A DNA stretch of 64,000 nt from an uncultured Paracoccaceae bacterium (lineage in GTDB: Bacteria; Pseudomonadota; Alphaproteobacteria; Rhodobacterales; Rhodobacteraceae): contig CANMYO010000004.1 in assembly GCA_947502145.1 (NCBI GenBank), positions 1 through 64,000 of the forward strand. Direction: 5' to 3'. A program made the translations under genes and the position numbers. This document shows, piece after piece, positions 26,631 to 35,990 of the stretch. The first letter of the stretch is position 1. Every line of letters starts with the position of its first letter. The notes under the pieces were generated by a model that had not been told where the DNA came from, made no database searches, and worked only from the letters and a program-made list of their open reading frames with translations.

Positions 26631-27251
26631 TTATGCGGTGCGGCGACGGCGGCGCAACGCGGCAAGTCCGGCAAGACCCAGCGGGATCAGCAGGCCACTC
26701 GCGGGCACGGGCACCGGCGCGGTCTGGATCATGGGTGCGGCAACCGTCACAACGCGAATCCAGTCCCCGCGCGCTTCCTGCGCAGTCATCTGGACGTTCA
26801 ACTGGCCGCCCAGAAATGTTGCGGCGTCATTCCAGTTCAAACCGTACAATGATCCATAGGCCGTGCCCAATCCGCCCAGCAACCCGTGCGAGTTGTTCAC
26901 CCCGGCCCGATCCGTGATCAGTCCCAGGATTTCGGTTGAAAACGATAGCGTGGCCTGTGTGACCGCGCGGCCCAACTGTGCATCGACATTCAAAAAGACC
27001 AAATGGCTGTCGACCCGCGTACCAGCCTTGATCAGACCCGTTGTTGTCAACAGATCGTCAGTCAGCAGAAGGTCGGAAACCTCGTTGAAAAACTGGATCG
27101 CCCCGGTTGATGTCGCAGGCGTATCGTCATCCACGATTGTAGGGGCCGCGATGCCAAGGGCATGCCCGCTGTCCACATTGATCAATGCGGCAGATGCAGA
27201 ACTGCCAACAAAGGCAAACGCAGCAGCAAGGACAAATTTCTTGAATGACAT
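26631..27251 (-). CDS. secreted protein with VPLPA-CTERM-like sorting signal
   Basis: The 206-residue protein has an N-terminal signal peptide (KKFVLAAAFAFVGSSASA). The middle is Ala/Thr/Asp-rich and probably beta-structured. The C-terminus has a tripartite sorting signal: VPVPASG, a hydrophobic stretch LLIPLGLAGLAAL and a basic end RRRRR. This matches the VPLPA-CTERM class of exosortase-type substrates in Rhodobacterales, one residue off the canonical motif. Such proteins are cut and anchored or released at the cell surface. No exosortase is in the window. The gene has its own promoter region and a terminator. Confidence 0.82.
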   Translation of the reverse strand: MSFKKFVLAAAFAFVGSSASAALINVDSGHALGIAAPTIVDDDTPATSTGAIQFFNEVSDLLLTDDLLTTTGLIKAGTRVDSHLVFLNVDAQLGRAVTQATLSFSTEILGLITDRAGVNNSHGLLGGLGTAYGSLYGLNWNDAATFLGGQLNVQMTAQEARGDWIRVVTVAAPMIQTAPVPVPASGLLIPLGLAGLAALRRRRRTA

Positions 27252-27417
27252 GGGATAAAATCCAAACGTTCTTCGGTTAGTGTCTTCTTAATAAAGATTG
27301 CGGAAATTCACAACGCAAACTTGAGATTTATGGTTAATTTGCAATGGTTAACGCGACGTCAGCGACAATGCGAGACGGGCCGTATCACTGTTTCGGAAGC
27401 CCGGACATTGCATCACG

Positions 27418-27797
27418 TTATTGCGGCAGGCGTGCTGTGACTTCGATCTCGACTTTCATTTCGGAATTCTGCAATCCGGCGACAATCATCATTGCTGCGG
27501 GCCGCGCCTTGGCAAAGGCTTCCGACACAATGGGCCAGCACCTGGGCCATTCGTCGGCATCGGTGACCACGTAATTGACCCGCACCACATGGTCCAGATC
27601 GCTCCCCGCGTCGCGCAGGGCCTGGGCGATCGTGCCAATGGCGTTGCGGCACTGGTCCGCGATGTCATCCGGCATCGTCATATCGGTGTAATCATAGCCT
27701 GTGGTGCCGGCCACAAAGACCCAGCCATCAGTGACCACCGCGCGGGAATAGCCGATTTGGGCCTCAAACGGGGATCCCGTCGAAATCCGTCGGACGC

Positions 27798-27801
<4 letters not shown>
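27418..27801 (-). CDS. RidA/YjgF-family protein
   Basis: The 127-residue member of the Rid family includes enamine/imine deaminases that clear reactive 2-aminoacrylate. Visible marks are the FVAGTTGYD opening, the conserved Arg in [16 protein letters not shown] and [11 protein letters not shown] at the end. The Rid subgroup is uncertain: the segment before VEIE is QNSEMK rather than the usual P-rich loop. It overlaps the stop of clpX by 4 nt (ATGA), so it is probably read from the clp transcript. Confidence 0.9.
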
Positions 27802-29063
<1,262 letters not shown>

Positions 29064-29103
29064 CTTAGGGTCCTTCGGCACGGGGCCATGTAAGTCAATA
29101 TGC

Positions 29104-29136
29104 GGGCTGCCTTATCTTGGAAGACTAAGACAGCCC
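29104..29136 (-). promoter_or_regulatory. stem-loop in the clpP-clpX spacer
   Basis: GGGCTG...CTTA pairs with TAAG...CAGCCC around an 11-nt loop with one mismatch. No T-run follows on the minus strand, so it is not a classic terminator. It may protect the clpP message or mark a processing point between clpP and clpX. Confidence 0.5.
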
Positions 29137-29181
29137 GGGCTGGTCCACAACGTCAAAAACGCAGACGTCAGGTCAGAGTGA

Positions 29182-29802
29182 TCAGTCTTCCAACTTCTCT
29201 CGGTTGGCGACGATTTCATCAATCAGACCCCAGTCCTTCGCCTCTTCGGGTGACATGAAATTGTCACGCTCCAGCGCGGCTTCGACTTTCTTGAGCGTTT
29301 GCCCCGTGTGGGTGACGTAGATTTCATTCAGCCGGTTCTTCAGTTTCTGGGTTTCCTGCGCATGGATCATGATGTCCGTCGCCTGCCCCTGATAACCGCC
29401 GGACGGTTGGTGAACCATGACGCGGGAATTTGGCAGGCTGAACCGCATGTCCTTTTCCCCCGCCGTCAGCAACAGTGACCCCATCGAAGCCGCCTGCCCG
29501 ATCACCAGTGTCGACACCTTCGGGCGGATGTATTGCATCGTGTCATAGATCGACAGGCCAGAGGTCACAACACCCCCGGGACTGTTGATATACATCGAGA
29601 TTTCCTTCTTGGGGTTCTCCGCCTCAAGGTGCAGCAACTGGGCGACGACCAGCTGGCTCATCCCGTCATGGACAGGACCATTGAGAAAGATAATCCGCTC
29701 TTTCAGCAGGCGGCTGAAAATGTCGTAGGCGCGCTCACCGCGTGCGGTCTGTTCGACCACCATCGGCACAAGGTTCATGTAGGTTTCGACGGGATCGTGC
29801 AT
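29182..29802 (-). CDS. clpP: ATP-dependent Clp protease proteolytic subunit
   Basis: ClpP forms the barrel-shaped serine protease. The 206-residue sequence has the catalytic triad Ser106 (GQAASMGS), His131 (MVHQPSGG) and Asp180 ([12 protein letters not shown]). I chose ATG 29802 by family alignment ([18 protein letters not shown]); an upstream in-frame start adds 31 residues without family support. It is followed by clpX as in most proteobacteria. Confidence 0.97.
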   Translation of the reverse strand: MHDPVETYMNLVPMVVEQTARGERAYDIFSRLLKERIIFLNGPVHDGMSQLVVAQLLHLEAENPKKEISMYINSPGGVVTSGLSIYDTMQYIRPKVSTLVIGQAASMGSLLLTAGEKDMRFSLPNSRVMVHQPSGGYQGQATDIMIHAQETQKLKNRLNEIYVTHTGQTLKKVEAALERDNFMSPEEAKDWGLIDEIVANREKLED

Positions 29803-29927
29803 CTGGTTCTGCCTCAAGATGGTGGGACGTGATCGTCCATACATTAAATATCCTGCCAGAGTCTTATTGTGCACCGGCAGGGGCTTCAAGAGCACCTAAG
29901 CGCGTTGCGTTCACGGCTGGTTAACGA

Positions 29928-29971
29928 TTGACACGCGCAGGCACTCTTGGATAATGTAAGTCATGACTTAC
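29928..29971 (+). promoter_or_regulatory. promoter and palindromic operator overlapping the ArsR start codon
   Basis: TTGACA at 29928-29933 and a TATAAT-like element (GATAAT/ATAATG, 29950-29956) are spaced 16-17 nt, a strong sigma-70 promoter by eye. The expected transcription start falls at about 29962-29964, on the ATG at 29963, and no ribosome site is present, so the mRNA is probably leaderless. The 16-nt perfect palindrome GTAAGTCATGACTTAC (29956-29971) is centred on the start codon and is a natural operator for the encoded dimeric repressor. Confidence 0.7.
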
Positions 29972-30280
29972 GAAGCTGCAATAGCCGCGCTGGCCGATCC
30001 GACACGGCGCAAGATCATCGAACGTCTGCGCACCGGCAGCTATCCGGCTGGCAAGGTGGCAGAGGGTCTGGACGTCTCGCGCCCTGCCGTCAGCCAGCAC
30101 TTGCGCGTCTTGAGTGACGCGGGGCTGGTGGTTGTGACCCCACAGGGCAACCGGCGGCTATATGCGATTTCGCCCGAGGGGGTCGCCGCGCTGCGGCGCT
30201 ACCTCGACGGGTTGTGGACGGATGCGCTGGCCTGTTTTGCCGATCACGCCGCGCAAGCGAAGGGCCCCAAAGATGACTGA
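29963..30280 (+). CDS. ArsR-family transcriptional regulator
   Basis: The 105-residue winged-helix regulator has IAALADPTRRKIIERLRTG, the recognition helix VAEGLDVSRPAVSQHLRVLSDAGLV and the wing VVTPQGNRRLYAIS. No Cys metal site is seen, so a metal-independent subgroup is likely. It overlaps an SRPBCC (AHSA1-like) gene by 8 nt, a pairing very common in bacteria, where the repressor controls its own operon. The start codon lies inside a perfect palindrome and seems to be leaderless. Confidence 0.92.
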   Translation: MTYEAAIAALADPTRRKIIERLRTGSYPAGKVAEGLDVSRPAVSQHLRVLSDAGLVVVTPQGNRRLYAISPEGVAALRRYLDGLWTDALACFADHAAQAKGPKDD

Positions 30281-30746
30281 TCCCATTCAAAAAACCGTAA
30301 CGGTGCCGCTGCGCCCGCAAGAGGCGTTTGACATCTTCACCAAGGACCTCGCCGCATGGTGGCCCACCGACAGCCATTCGCTGTCCGCCGGAGATGGTGC
30401 CCTGCCCGAAGATGTCAGCGTTGAACCGCGCGAAGGCGGTCAGATTATCGAAACCAAACACGACGGAACAACCGCCCCCTGGGGGCGCATCACCACGTGG
30501 CAACCCGGCGCCGCCTTTGGGGTCAGTTGGCATGTCGGCCGCCCCGAAGAACAATCGACGGATATTCTTGTGGTCTTCACCCCCACCGATATGGGGACCC
30601 GCGTGGACCTCACTCACGGCGGATTTGATCGCCTGGGAGAGACCGCTTTCGCCACATGGGAGGGCTATGTCACCGGTTGGGATTACGTGCTGGGACAATG
30701 CTTTGCCGGTCGCTGTGCGGTCGCGGAACAGATCAAAGCAATTTGA
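30273..30746 (+). CDS. SRPBCC (AHSA1/START-like) family protein
   Basis: The 157-residue protein has the START-like fold: VTVPLRPQEAFDIFTKDLAAWWP at the start, EPREGGQIIE, WGRITTWQPGAAFGVSWH and a final helix GWDYVLGQCF. These domains bind hydrophobic ligands or act in stress responses; no specific function can be read. It overlaps the ArsR gene by 8 nt and lacks its own clear ribosome site, so it is probably translated by coupling. Confidence 0.9.
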   Translation: MTDPIQKTVTVPLRPQEAFDIFTKDLAAWWPTDSHSLSAGDGALPEDVSVEPREGGQIIETKHDGTTAPWGRITTWQPGAAFGVSWHVGRPEEQSTDILVVFTPTDMGTRVDLTHGGFDRLGETAFATWEGYVTGWDYVLGQCFAGRCAVAEQIKAI

Positions 30747-31076
30747 ATTAAGAACGGCTATTAACCCGTTGCAATTAATCCCATTTAACTGAAATCCACC
30801 AACCAAGTGCTGACCGCGCGTCCTGCCCGGAATGCCGAAGGTTCGCGCCACAACCTCCTCTAACAACTGAATAAATTTCGCATTGAACACAATTCGTAAA
30901 CAATGCGGGCGATTCCGTGGCAAATGTCAGGGAAATGCCACTTTTGCAGGTCATCGGTCGCAATAATACCACGGTCCTCTCCCAATACTGACACCCCCAA
31001 TCTCTAGACCCACCTATGGGAAACCAGCTTTCGGCGTGTGTGTGCCGAAGTGTTCGCTGGTGAATGGAGACGATGA
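30747..31076. promoter_or_regulatory. 330-nt upstream region of the RTX gene: TTAA cluster, inverted repeat and 5' stem-loop
   Basis: No gene is seen here. Four TTAA tetramers lie at 30748, 30761, 30775 and 30785, with spacings of 9, 10 and 6 nt that do not fit the CtrA N7 rule exactly. An inverted repeat CGCATTG-N15-CAATGCG lies at 30879-30907. A nested hairpin at 31024-31060 pairs CCAGC with GCTGG outside and TTCGGC with GCCGAA inside, just before the ribosome site GGAGA at 31066-31070. These could control transcription and translation of the RTX gene. Confidence 0.5.
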
Positions 31077-34000
31077 ATGCAGGGTTATCTGGTCACATTG
31101 GGTGATGGTTCGCTCGACAATGGGGATACCATTGGCGGACCGCTTATCACGTTTACAGAAACCGAAATCCTTGGGTCGGGGACCTGGGTTTGGTCCGGCA
31201 CCTGGAACGGAAATACCTATACCAACACCAGCGAACCCGGCGATTATGTGCTCGACGCCGCGGGCAATGTGTATTTCGTCCCAGACTACGGCCCTGTCAC
31301 AACAATCAGCAGTGCCAGTGTCACCAGCGCACCGTCCTATGTTGAATCCGACGGCACCGTTACCGGATCGATTGGCGATGACGACATCACCGAAGGCTAT
31401 TCCGGTGATCCCGACACCGACACGATCACCGATCAGGCTGACATCGTGCAGGCGGGCGCGGGCAACGACACTGTTGCCGGGCGCGAAGGCGATGACAGCA
31501 TTGATGGCGGTGCCGGCAACGATACCCTCTTTGGCGAATGGGGCAATGACACGCTGGACGGCGGCACCGGCAATGACATCCTGCACGGGGACAGCCTTGA
31601 AACCACAACCCGCGCCGTTTTCCGGTGGAGCGATATCCCCGACCCCGACGATGGCGGTGTGATCGACAATGGTGACGCGCTTACCGGTGACGCGGCCCTT
31701 GATACTGGCGGCACCACGGTCCGTTACGCCTATATCGCTGATCCTGCCGGGTATCCCGATGGCGTGGGCGGGACAGATACCGACCCCGATTATTCCACTG
31801 AAAACAACTATGTCACCGGAATCGATACCGGAGGTGCGGCGATCGACAATAACAGTTCGCTGCGCATTGGCGGCGACCTGGCCAACAGTGCCGCAGAGCT
31901 GACATTTGACGATCCGGTCGAAAATGTCTCGTTCCGGGTCAACGACATCGACAGCAACGGCGTGTTTACCGACGCGGTGACAATCCTTGCCTATGACGCG
32001 CTTGGCAACCAGATCACGGTCAATATCTCCGGCGGGGCCAACCTGATCCTGTCCGACACCGACGGCGTTACGGGCAATGATACCGCCACGTCTAACGGTG
32101 CGTCGCATAGTGCGGCTGACCAGCAGGCCTCGATGCTTGTGGACATCCCCGGTCCCGTCAGCCGCATCGTCATTGTCTATCAGGATACCGAATCTACCGG
32201 CGATGACGGTCTGGTGCAGGTCACCGATATCTACTTTGACGACGCCCAAGGCGTTGCGGGCAATGATGTGCTGAACGGTGGCGCGGGTGATGACACGCTT
32301 TATGGTGATGCCGGTGCCGATACGCTGACCGGTGGTACTGGCAATGACACCATCGACATGGGCGGTACCGGCGGCGATGGCGATGACGACCTGCTGGTCA
32401 TGTCCGATGGCGATGGCAACGACATCGTCTCCAATTTCGAAGCCCCAACCCCCAATGGCGACGGCACTTTTACCGGCCTGGATCAGCTTGATGTCAGCGG
32501 GCTGACAGATGCGGGCGGCAACCCGGTCCTGACCAATGATGTGGCCGTCAGCGATGACGGCAGCGGCAATGCCGTGCTGACCTTCCCTGGCGGCGAAACT
32601 CTGACGCTGCTCGGGATCAGCCCGGCTGATGCCAATAATCCTTTTTACCTCAATGCGATGGGCATCCCAATGCCAGACGGCACCGTGTCCGGTACCGCCG
32701 GCGGGGATGAGATTGACGCAGGCTACACCGGCGATCCCGACGGCGACGTGATCGACGGCAACGACGCGATCCTGCCCGGTGATACCGGCAACGACGACCT
32801 GATCGAAGCAGGTGCAGGCAACGACACGATCCACGCCGGTGACGGCAACGACGAAATTTATGCCGGAACGGGCAACGACACCGTTTTCGGTGATGCAGGC
32901 GATGACACGCTCTATGGCGGCGGCGGGCTCGACACCCTGTCCGGTGGCGCGGGCAGTGACACAATTTACGGAGGCGGAACCATCATGGGCGGCGGTGACG
33001 ACGACTTTATTTTCACGGATCCGGGAGTATCATCCTCGGTCTACAGCGGGGTCGGCAACGACTTCATCGTGGACAACGGTGGACCCGGCAGCAATGACCT
33101 GATTGATGCAGGTTCTGGCGATGACAACGTGCTTGGCGATCAGGGCAACGACACGATCATCGCCGGCACCGGCAACGACACCGTGGGCGGTGGCGCAGGC
33201 GATGACCTGTTTCTGGTCAGCGATAGCTTTGGACAGGATTCCGTCAGCGGCTCCGAGGATGACGAAACCACGGGCGATACGTTGGACCTTGGCGCCAACA
33301 GCTACCTTGGTGAGGATGGCATCACCGTCATCAACACCGGCGTCACCGAAGACACCACCTTGACCTTCACCGGCAGTGAGGCCGGCACCATCGACGCCGC
33401 CAGCAATGACGATGATGCCGACCCGACCAACGATAACACGCTCACCTTTCAGCAGATCGAAAGCATCCGGCTGGGCAGCGGCAATGATACCGTCATTGGC
33501 GGCAGCACGGCGGATTCCGCTGATATGGGCGACGGGGATGACACCTGGGTCCTGACCGATGGGTTTGGGGATGACAACATCACCGGCGGTGAAGGTGGCG
33601 AAACCACAGGCGACCACATTGACGGTTCGGCCCTGACACTCGGCGTGACCGTCGACTTCTCCGACAGTGAAGAAGGCTCGATCCTGCAAGGCACGGACAA
33701 GGCCGACTTTGCCGAAATCGAACTGATCACGACCGGCTCTGGCGACGACACCGTTAACGGCGGCGTAGGCAATGACAATGTCAGCACAGGTGCCGGCTTT
33801 GACACCATCTCTGGCGGTGCCGGCAACGACACGTTTGACGCCGGCATCGGCAATGACACGCTTGACGGTGGCACCGGTAACGACACGCTGATCGGCGGCG
33901 ACGGTGATGACAGCTTCATGATGACCAACGGTTTTGGCGATGACATCATCACCGGCGGCGAAGGGGGCGAGGTTGCCGATGGCGATGTCATCAACGGCGC

Positions 34001-35117
34001 GACCCTGACCGAAGACATCACCGTCACCTTTACCGGGGCCGAGGAAGGCACGTTCAGCGGCGCATCCGGCAGCAGTGATTTTTCCCAGATCGAAGGGGTA
34101 ATTACCGGATCAGGTGACGACACGATCAATGGTGGCACCGGCGACGACACTGTCGCGACCGGTGCCGGCAACGACGTGGCATTTGGCGGCGCGGGCAATG
34201 ACTTCATCGCAACCGGCAGTGGCAATGACACGCTGGATGGCGGTGCAGGCAATGACATCCTGTTGGCGGGCGAAGGCGATGACACGCTGACAATCGGCGA
34301 CGGCGACAGCGCGTTTGGCGAAGACGGTGACGACACCTTTACCGTCAATGATCCCGACCTGCTGAATCCCGGCGCCACAATCACCGTGGATGGCGGTTCT
34401 GGGTCCGAAACCGGCGGTGACACCTTGCGCCTTGGCCAATTGGCCAATCTGCAGGATGTGCTTGCCAATGCGGTTGATGACGGCACCGGCAGCTTTTCGG
34501 GGTCGATCACGCTCGATGACGGGACAATCCTGAATTACTCTGAAATTGAAAACATCATCTGCTTTACCCCCGGCACCCGGATCGCCACACCACACGGGGC
34601 GCGCGACATCGCGACACTGACCGTCGGTGACATGGTTGTGACCCGCGATCATGGGCTGCAGCCGATCCGCTGGATTCAATCCCGCACGGTTCCGGCCGTT
34701 GACCGTTTTGCGCCTGTGCGCATCCGTCCCGGCGTTGTGACCGGCCTTGAAACCGACATCCTCGTCTCTCCCCAACATCGGATGTTGTTTCAAGGCTATC
34801 GCGCGGAATTGCTGTTTGGCGAAACCGAAGTGCTTGTCGCCGCCAAGCATCTGGTTGACGGGCGTCACGTGACACAGGACGCAGGAGGAGAGGTGACATA
34901 CATCCACATGATGTTTGATCAGCACGAAATCGTCTACGCTGAGGGGGCCGCCACCGAAAGTTTCCACCCCGGAGAGGTTGGCCTGTCAGCGGTGCATGAT
35001 GCGGGGCGCGAAGAGTTGTTTTCGCTGTTCCCGCAATTGCGCGCGGACGTTAATCACTACGGCTACACCGCGCGGCGTTGCCTCAAACGGCACGAGGCCG
35101 AACTACTCAGAGTTTAA
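31077..35117 (+). CDS. large secreted RTX calcium-binding protein with C-terminal Hint domain
   Basis: The 1346-residue acidic protein lacks an N-terminal signal peptide. It has many GGxGxDxx-type RTX nonapeptides (for example GGAGNDTLFG near 140 and through about 1060). A non-repeat beta-rich segment lies between the first and second RTX blocks (about 178-393), and three copies of a longer module each begin with a D-D-x-F/W-x(2-3)-x-FGxD motif (nt 33.2-34.1 kb). The C-terminal 185 residues are a Hint_2-type domain starting at Cys1162 (CFTPGTRIATP.GAR.I..L.VGD.V.TRDHG). RTX proteins fold on binding calcium outside the cell after type I secretion; no secretion genes are adjacent. Hint domains in roseobacter proteins of this kind are thought to self-process or anchor; this is inferred. 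GGAGA precedes the ATG. Confidence 0.92.
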   Translation: MQGYLVTLGDGSLDNGDTIGGPLITFTETEILGSGTWVWSGTWNGNTYTNTSEPGDYVLDAAGNVYFVPDYGPVTTISSASVTSAPSYVESDGTVTGSIGDDDITEGYSGDPDTDTITDQADIVQAGAGNDTVAGREGDDSIDGGAGNDTLFGEWGNDTLDGGTGNDILHGDSLETTTRAVFRWSDIPDPDDGGVIDNGDALTGDAALDTGGTTVRYAYIADPAGYPDGVGGTDTDPDYSTENNYVTGIDTGGAAIDNNSSLRIGGDLANSAAELTFDDPVENVSFRVNDIDSNGVFTDAVTILAYDALGNQITVNISGGANLILSDTDGVTGNDTATSNGASHSAADQQASMLVDIPGPVSRIVIVYQDTESTGDDGLVQVTDIYFDDAQGVAGNDVLNGGAGDDTLYGDAGADTLTGGTGNDTIDMGGTGGDGDDDLLVMSDGDGNDIVSNFEAPTPNGDGTFTGLDQLDVSGLTDAGGNPVLTNDVAVSDDGSGNAVLTFPGGETLTLLGISPADANNPFYLNAMGIPMPDGTVSGTAGGDEIDAGYTGDPDGDVIDGNDAILPGDTGNDDLIEAGAGNDTIHAGDGNDEIYAGTGNDTVFGDAGDDTLYGGGGLDTLSGGAGSDTIYGGGTIMGGGDDDFIFTDPGVSSSVYSGVGNDFIVDNGGPGSNDLIDAGSGDDNVLGDQGNDTIIAGTGNDTVGGGAGDDLFLVSDSFGQDSVSGSEDDETTGDTLDLGANSYLGEDGITVINTGVTEDTTLTFTGSEAGTIDAASNDDDADPTNDNTLTFQQIESIRLGSGNDTVIGGSTADSADMGDGDDTWVLTDGFGDDNITGGEGGETTGDHIDGSALTLGVTVDFSDSEEGSILQGTDKADFAEIELITTGSGDDTVNGGVGNDNVSTGAGFDTISGGAGNDTFDAGIGNDTLDGGTGNDTLIGGDGDDSFMMTNGFGDDIITGGEGGEVADGDVINGATLTEDITVTFTGAEEGTFSGASGSSDFSQIEGVITGSGDDTINGGTGDDTVATGAGNDVAFGGAGNDFIATGSGNDTLDGGAGNDILLAGEGDDTLTIGDGDSAFGEDGDDTFTVNDPDLLNPGATITVDGGSGSETGGDTLRLGQLANLQDVLANAVDDGTGSFSGSITLDDGTILNYSEIENIICFTPGTRIATPHGARDIATLTVGDMVVTRDHGLQPIRWIQSRTVPAVDRFAPVRIRPGVVTGLETDILVSPQHRMLFQGYRAELLFGETEVLVAAKHLVDGRHVTQDAGGEVTYIHMMFDQHEIVYAEGAATESFHPGEVGLSAVHDAGREELFSLFPQLRADVNHYGYTARRCLKRHEAELLRV

Positions 35118-35121
35118 GATC

Positions 35122-35156
35122 GGGTAAACCGACCCTGCGCAGGGTCGGGTTTATCC
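35122..35156 (+). terminator. strong stem-loop after the RTX gene
   Basis: CCGACCCTGC|GCAGGGTCGG (35129-35148) is a perfect palindrome, extended by GGGTAAA pairing with TTTATCC across one bulge. It starts 5 nt after the RTX stop. There is no T-run, so it may act as a 3' end-stabilising hairpin or a Rho-assisted stop. Confidence 0.6.
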
Positions 35157-35217
35157 GCCGCGAAAATCGTCTGCATGGGTTGTTTGCAGGATGTGTATGG
35201 ATTGTGCATCGGTGAAA

Positions 35218-35904
35218 CTAGGTTAACCAGCGTTCATAATCGCTCACCAAAAGATGTGTTGGATCTTCATCTTCTTCAACGTCGGCAAACCGGCCGATCG
35301 GCTCTCTGAAGATATTGTCGGTTTCGTCATCGTTGACCGTGCTCACCTCACCGATCAGCACATCCCCGCCCTCGCCCCAGAACGCATGCCAGTCGCCGGG
35401 CATCAGCGTTACGCTTTCTCCGGGGGCCAGTTTCAGCTTTTCTCCCGGACCGTATTCGCGTTTCAGGCCATCGCACCACACCGTTCCGCCCGTGTTAGGG
35501 GCAAAATTCCCCGCCGTGTCAGAACCGAACAACTCAATCACCAGCGTCGCGCCGCCACGGTTGATGATATCCTCTGCCTTGATCACATGGGTATGCATGG
35601 GTGACAGTTGATCTTGCTTTGAAATCAACAACTTCTCAGCATAGCACATGCCGCCGCCGCGTTGCAGATCGGCCAGCCGGCCATTGCGCAGGGTGAATAG
35701 GAACAGGCCCATCTTGTCGTAATCGCCCGCGCCGTAGTCGGTGATATCCCAGCCATTGCGCGCAGTAATCACATTGGCGGCCTCATCCTTGCGGGCCTTG
35801 AATTCCGAAGGCGACCAATAGGCCCAAGGTGGCAATGTAAAACCAAATGAGCGGATCATCTCATCCGCTTCGGCCATGATTGTGTTGATCCGGGACCGTT
35901 TCAT
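35218..35904 (-). CDS. D-lyxose isomerase-type sugar isomerase (cupin)
   Basis: The 228-residue protein resembles D-lyxose isomerases, which interconvert D-lyxose and D-xylulose (and often D-mannose and D-fructose) using a metal. It has the family opening RSRINTIMAEADEMIRSFGF.LPPWA and the metal-binding cupin pattern PMHTHVIKAEDIINRGG (His-x-His and Glu) with a later His in GDWHAFWGE. No sugar kinase or transporter is adjacent; the next gene on this strand is an amidotransferase-type hydrolase. The substrate is inferred from family. Confidence 0.87.
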   Translation of the reverse strand: MKRSRINTIMAEADEMIRSFGFTLPPWAYWSPSEFKARKDEAANVITARNGWDITDYGAGDYDKMGLFLFTLRNGRLADLQRGGGMCYAEKLLISKQDQLSPMHTHVIKAEDIINRGGATLVIELFGSDTAGNFAPNTGGTVWCDGLKREYGPGEKLKLAPGESVTLMPGDWHAFWGEGGDVLIGEVSTVNDDETDNIFREPIGRFADVEEDEDPTHLLVSDYERWLT

Positions 35905-35990
35905 CGCTTGCTCTCCTACCGTGTGTCACACTCCATGCGCCACGAAACAGGTTACGGCAAGCTTTAGATTTGATGTCGTCCAGACCGCGT

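Noticed and set aside
31014-32834. 606-codon open frame on the minus strand under the RTX gene
   Set aside because: It is a reading-frame shadow of the repetitive RTX sequence: no ribosome site, low-complexity composition, and the plus strand has clear RTX and Hint domains.
32264-34320. Short regularly spaced DNA repeats resembling a CRISPR array
   Set aside because: Repeats are codon-based RTX nonapeptides in a continuous frame with variable spacing, and no constant direct repeat with unique spacers exists.
33449-34510. 353-codon minus-strand frame rich in Ser/Pro/Val
   Set aside because: Shadow of the RTX repeats; its periodicity mirrors the GGxGxD codons on the other strand.
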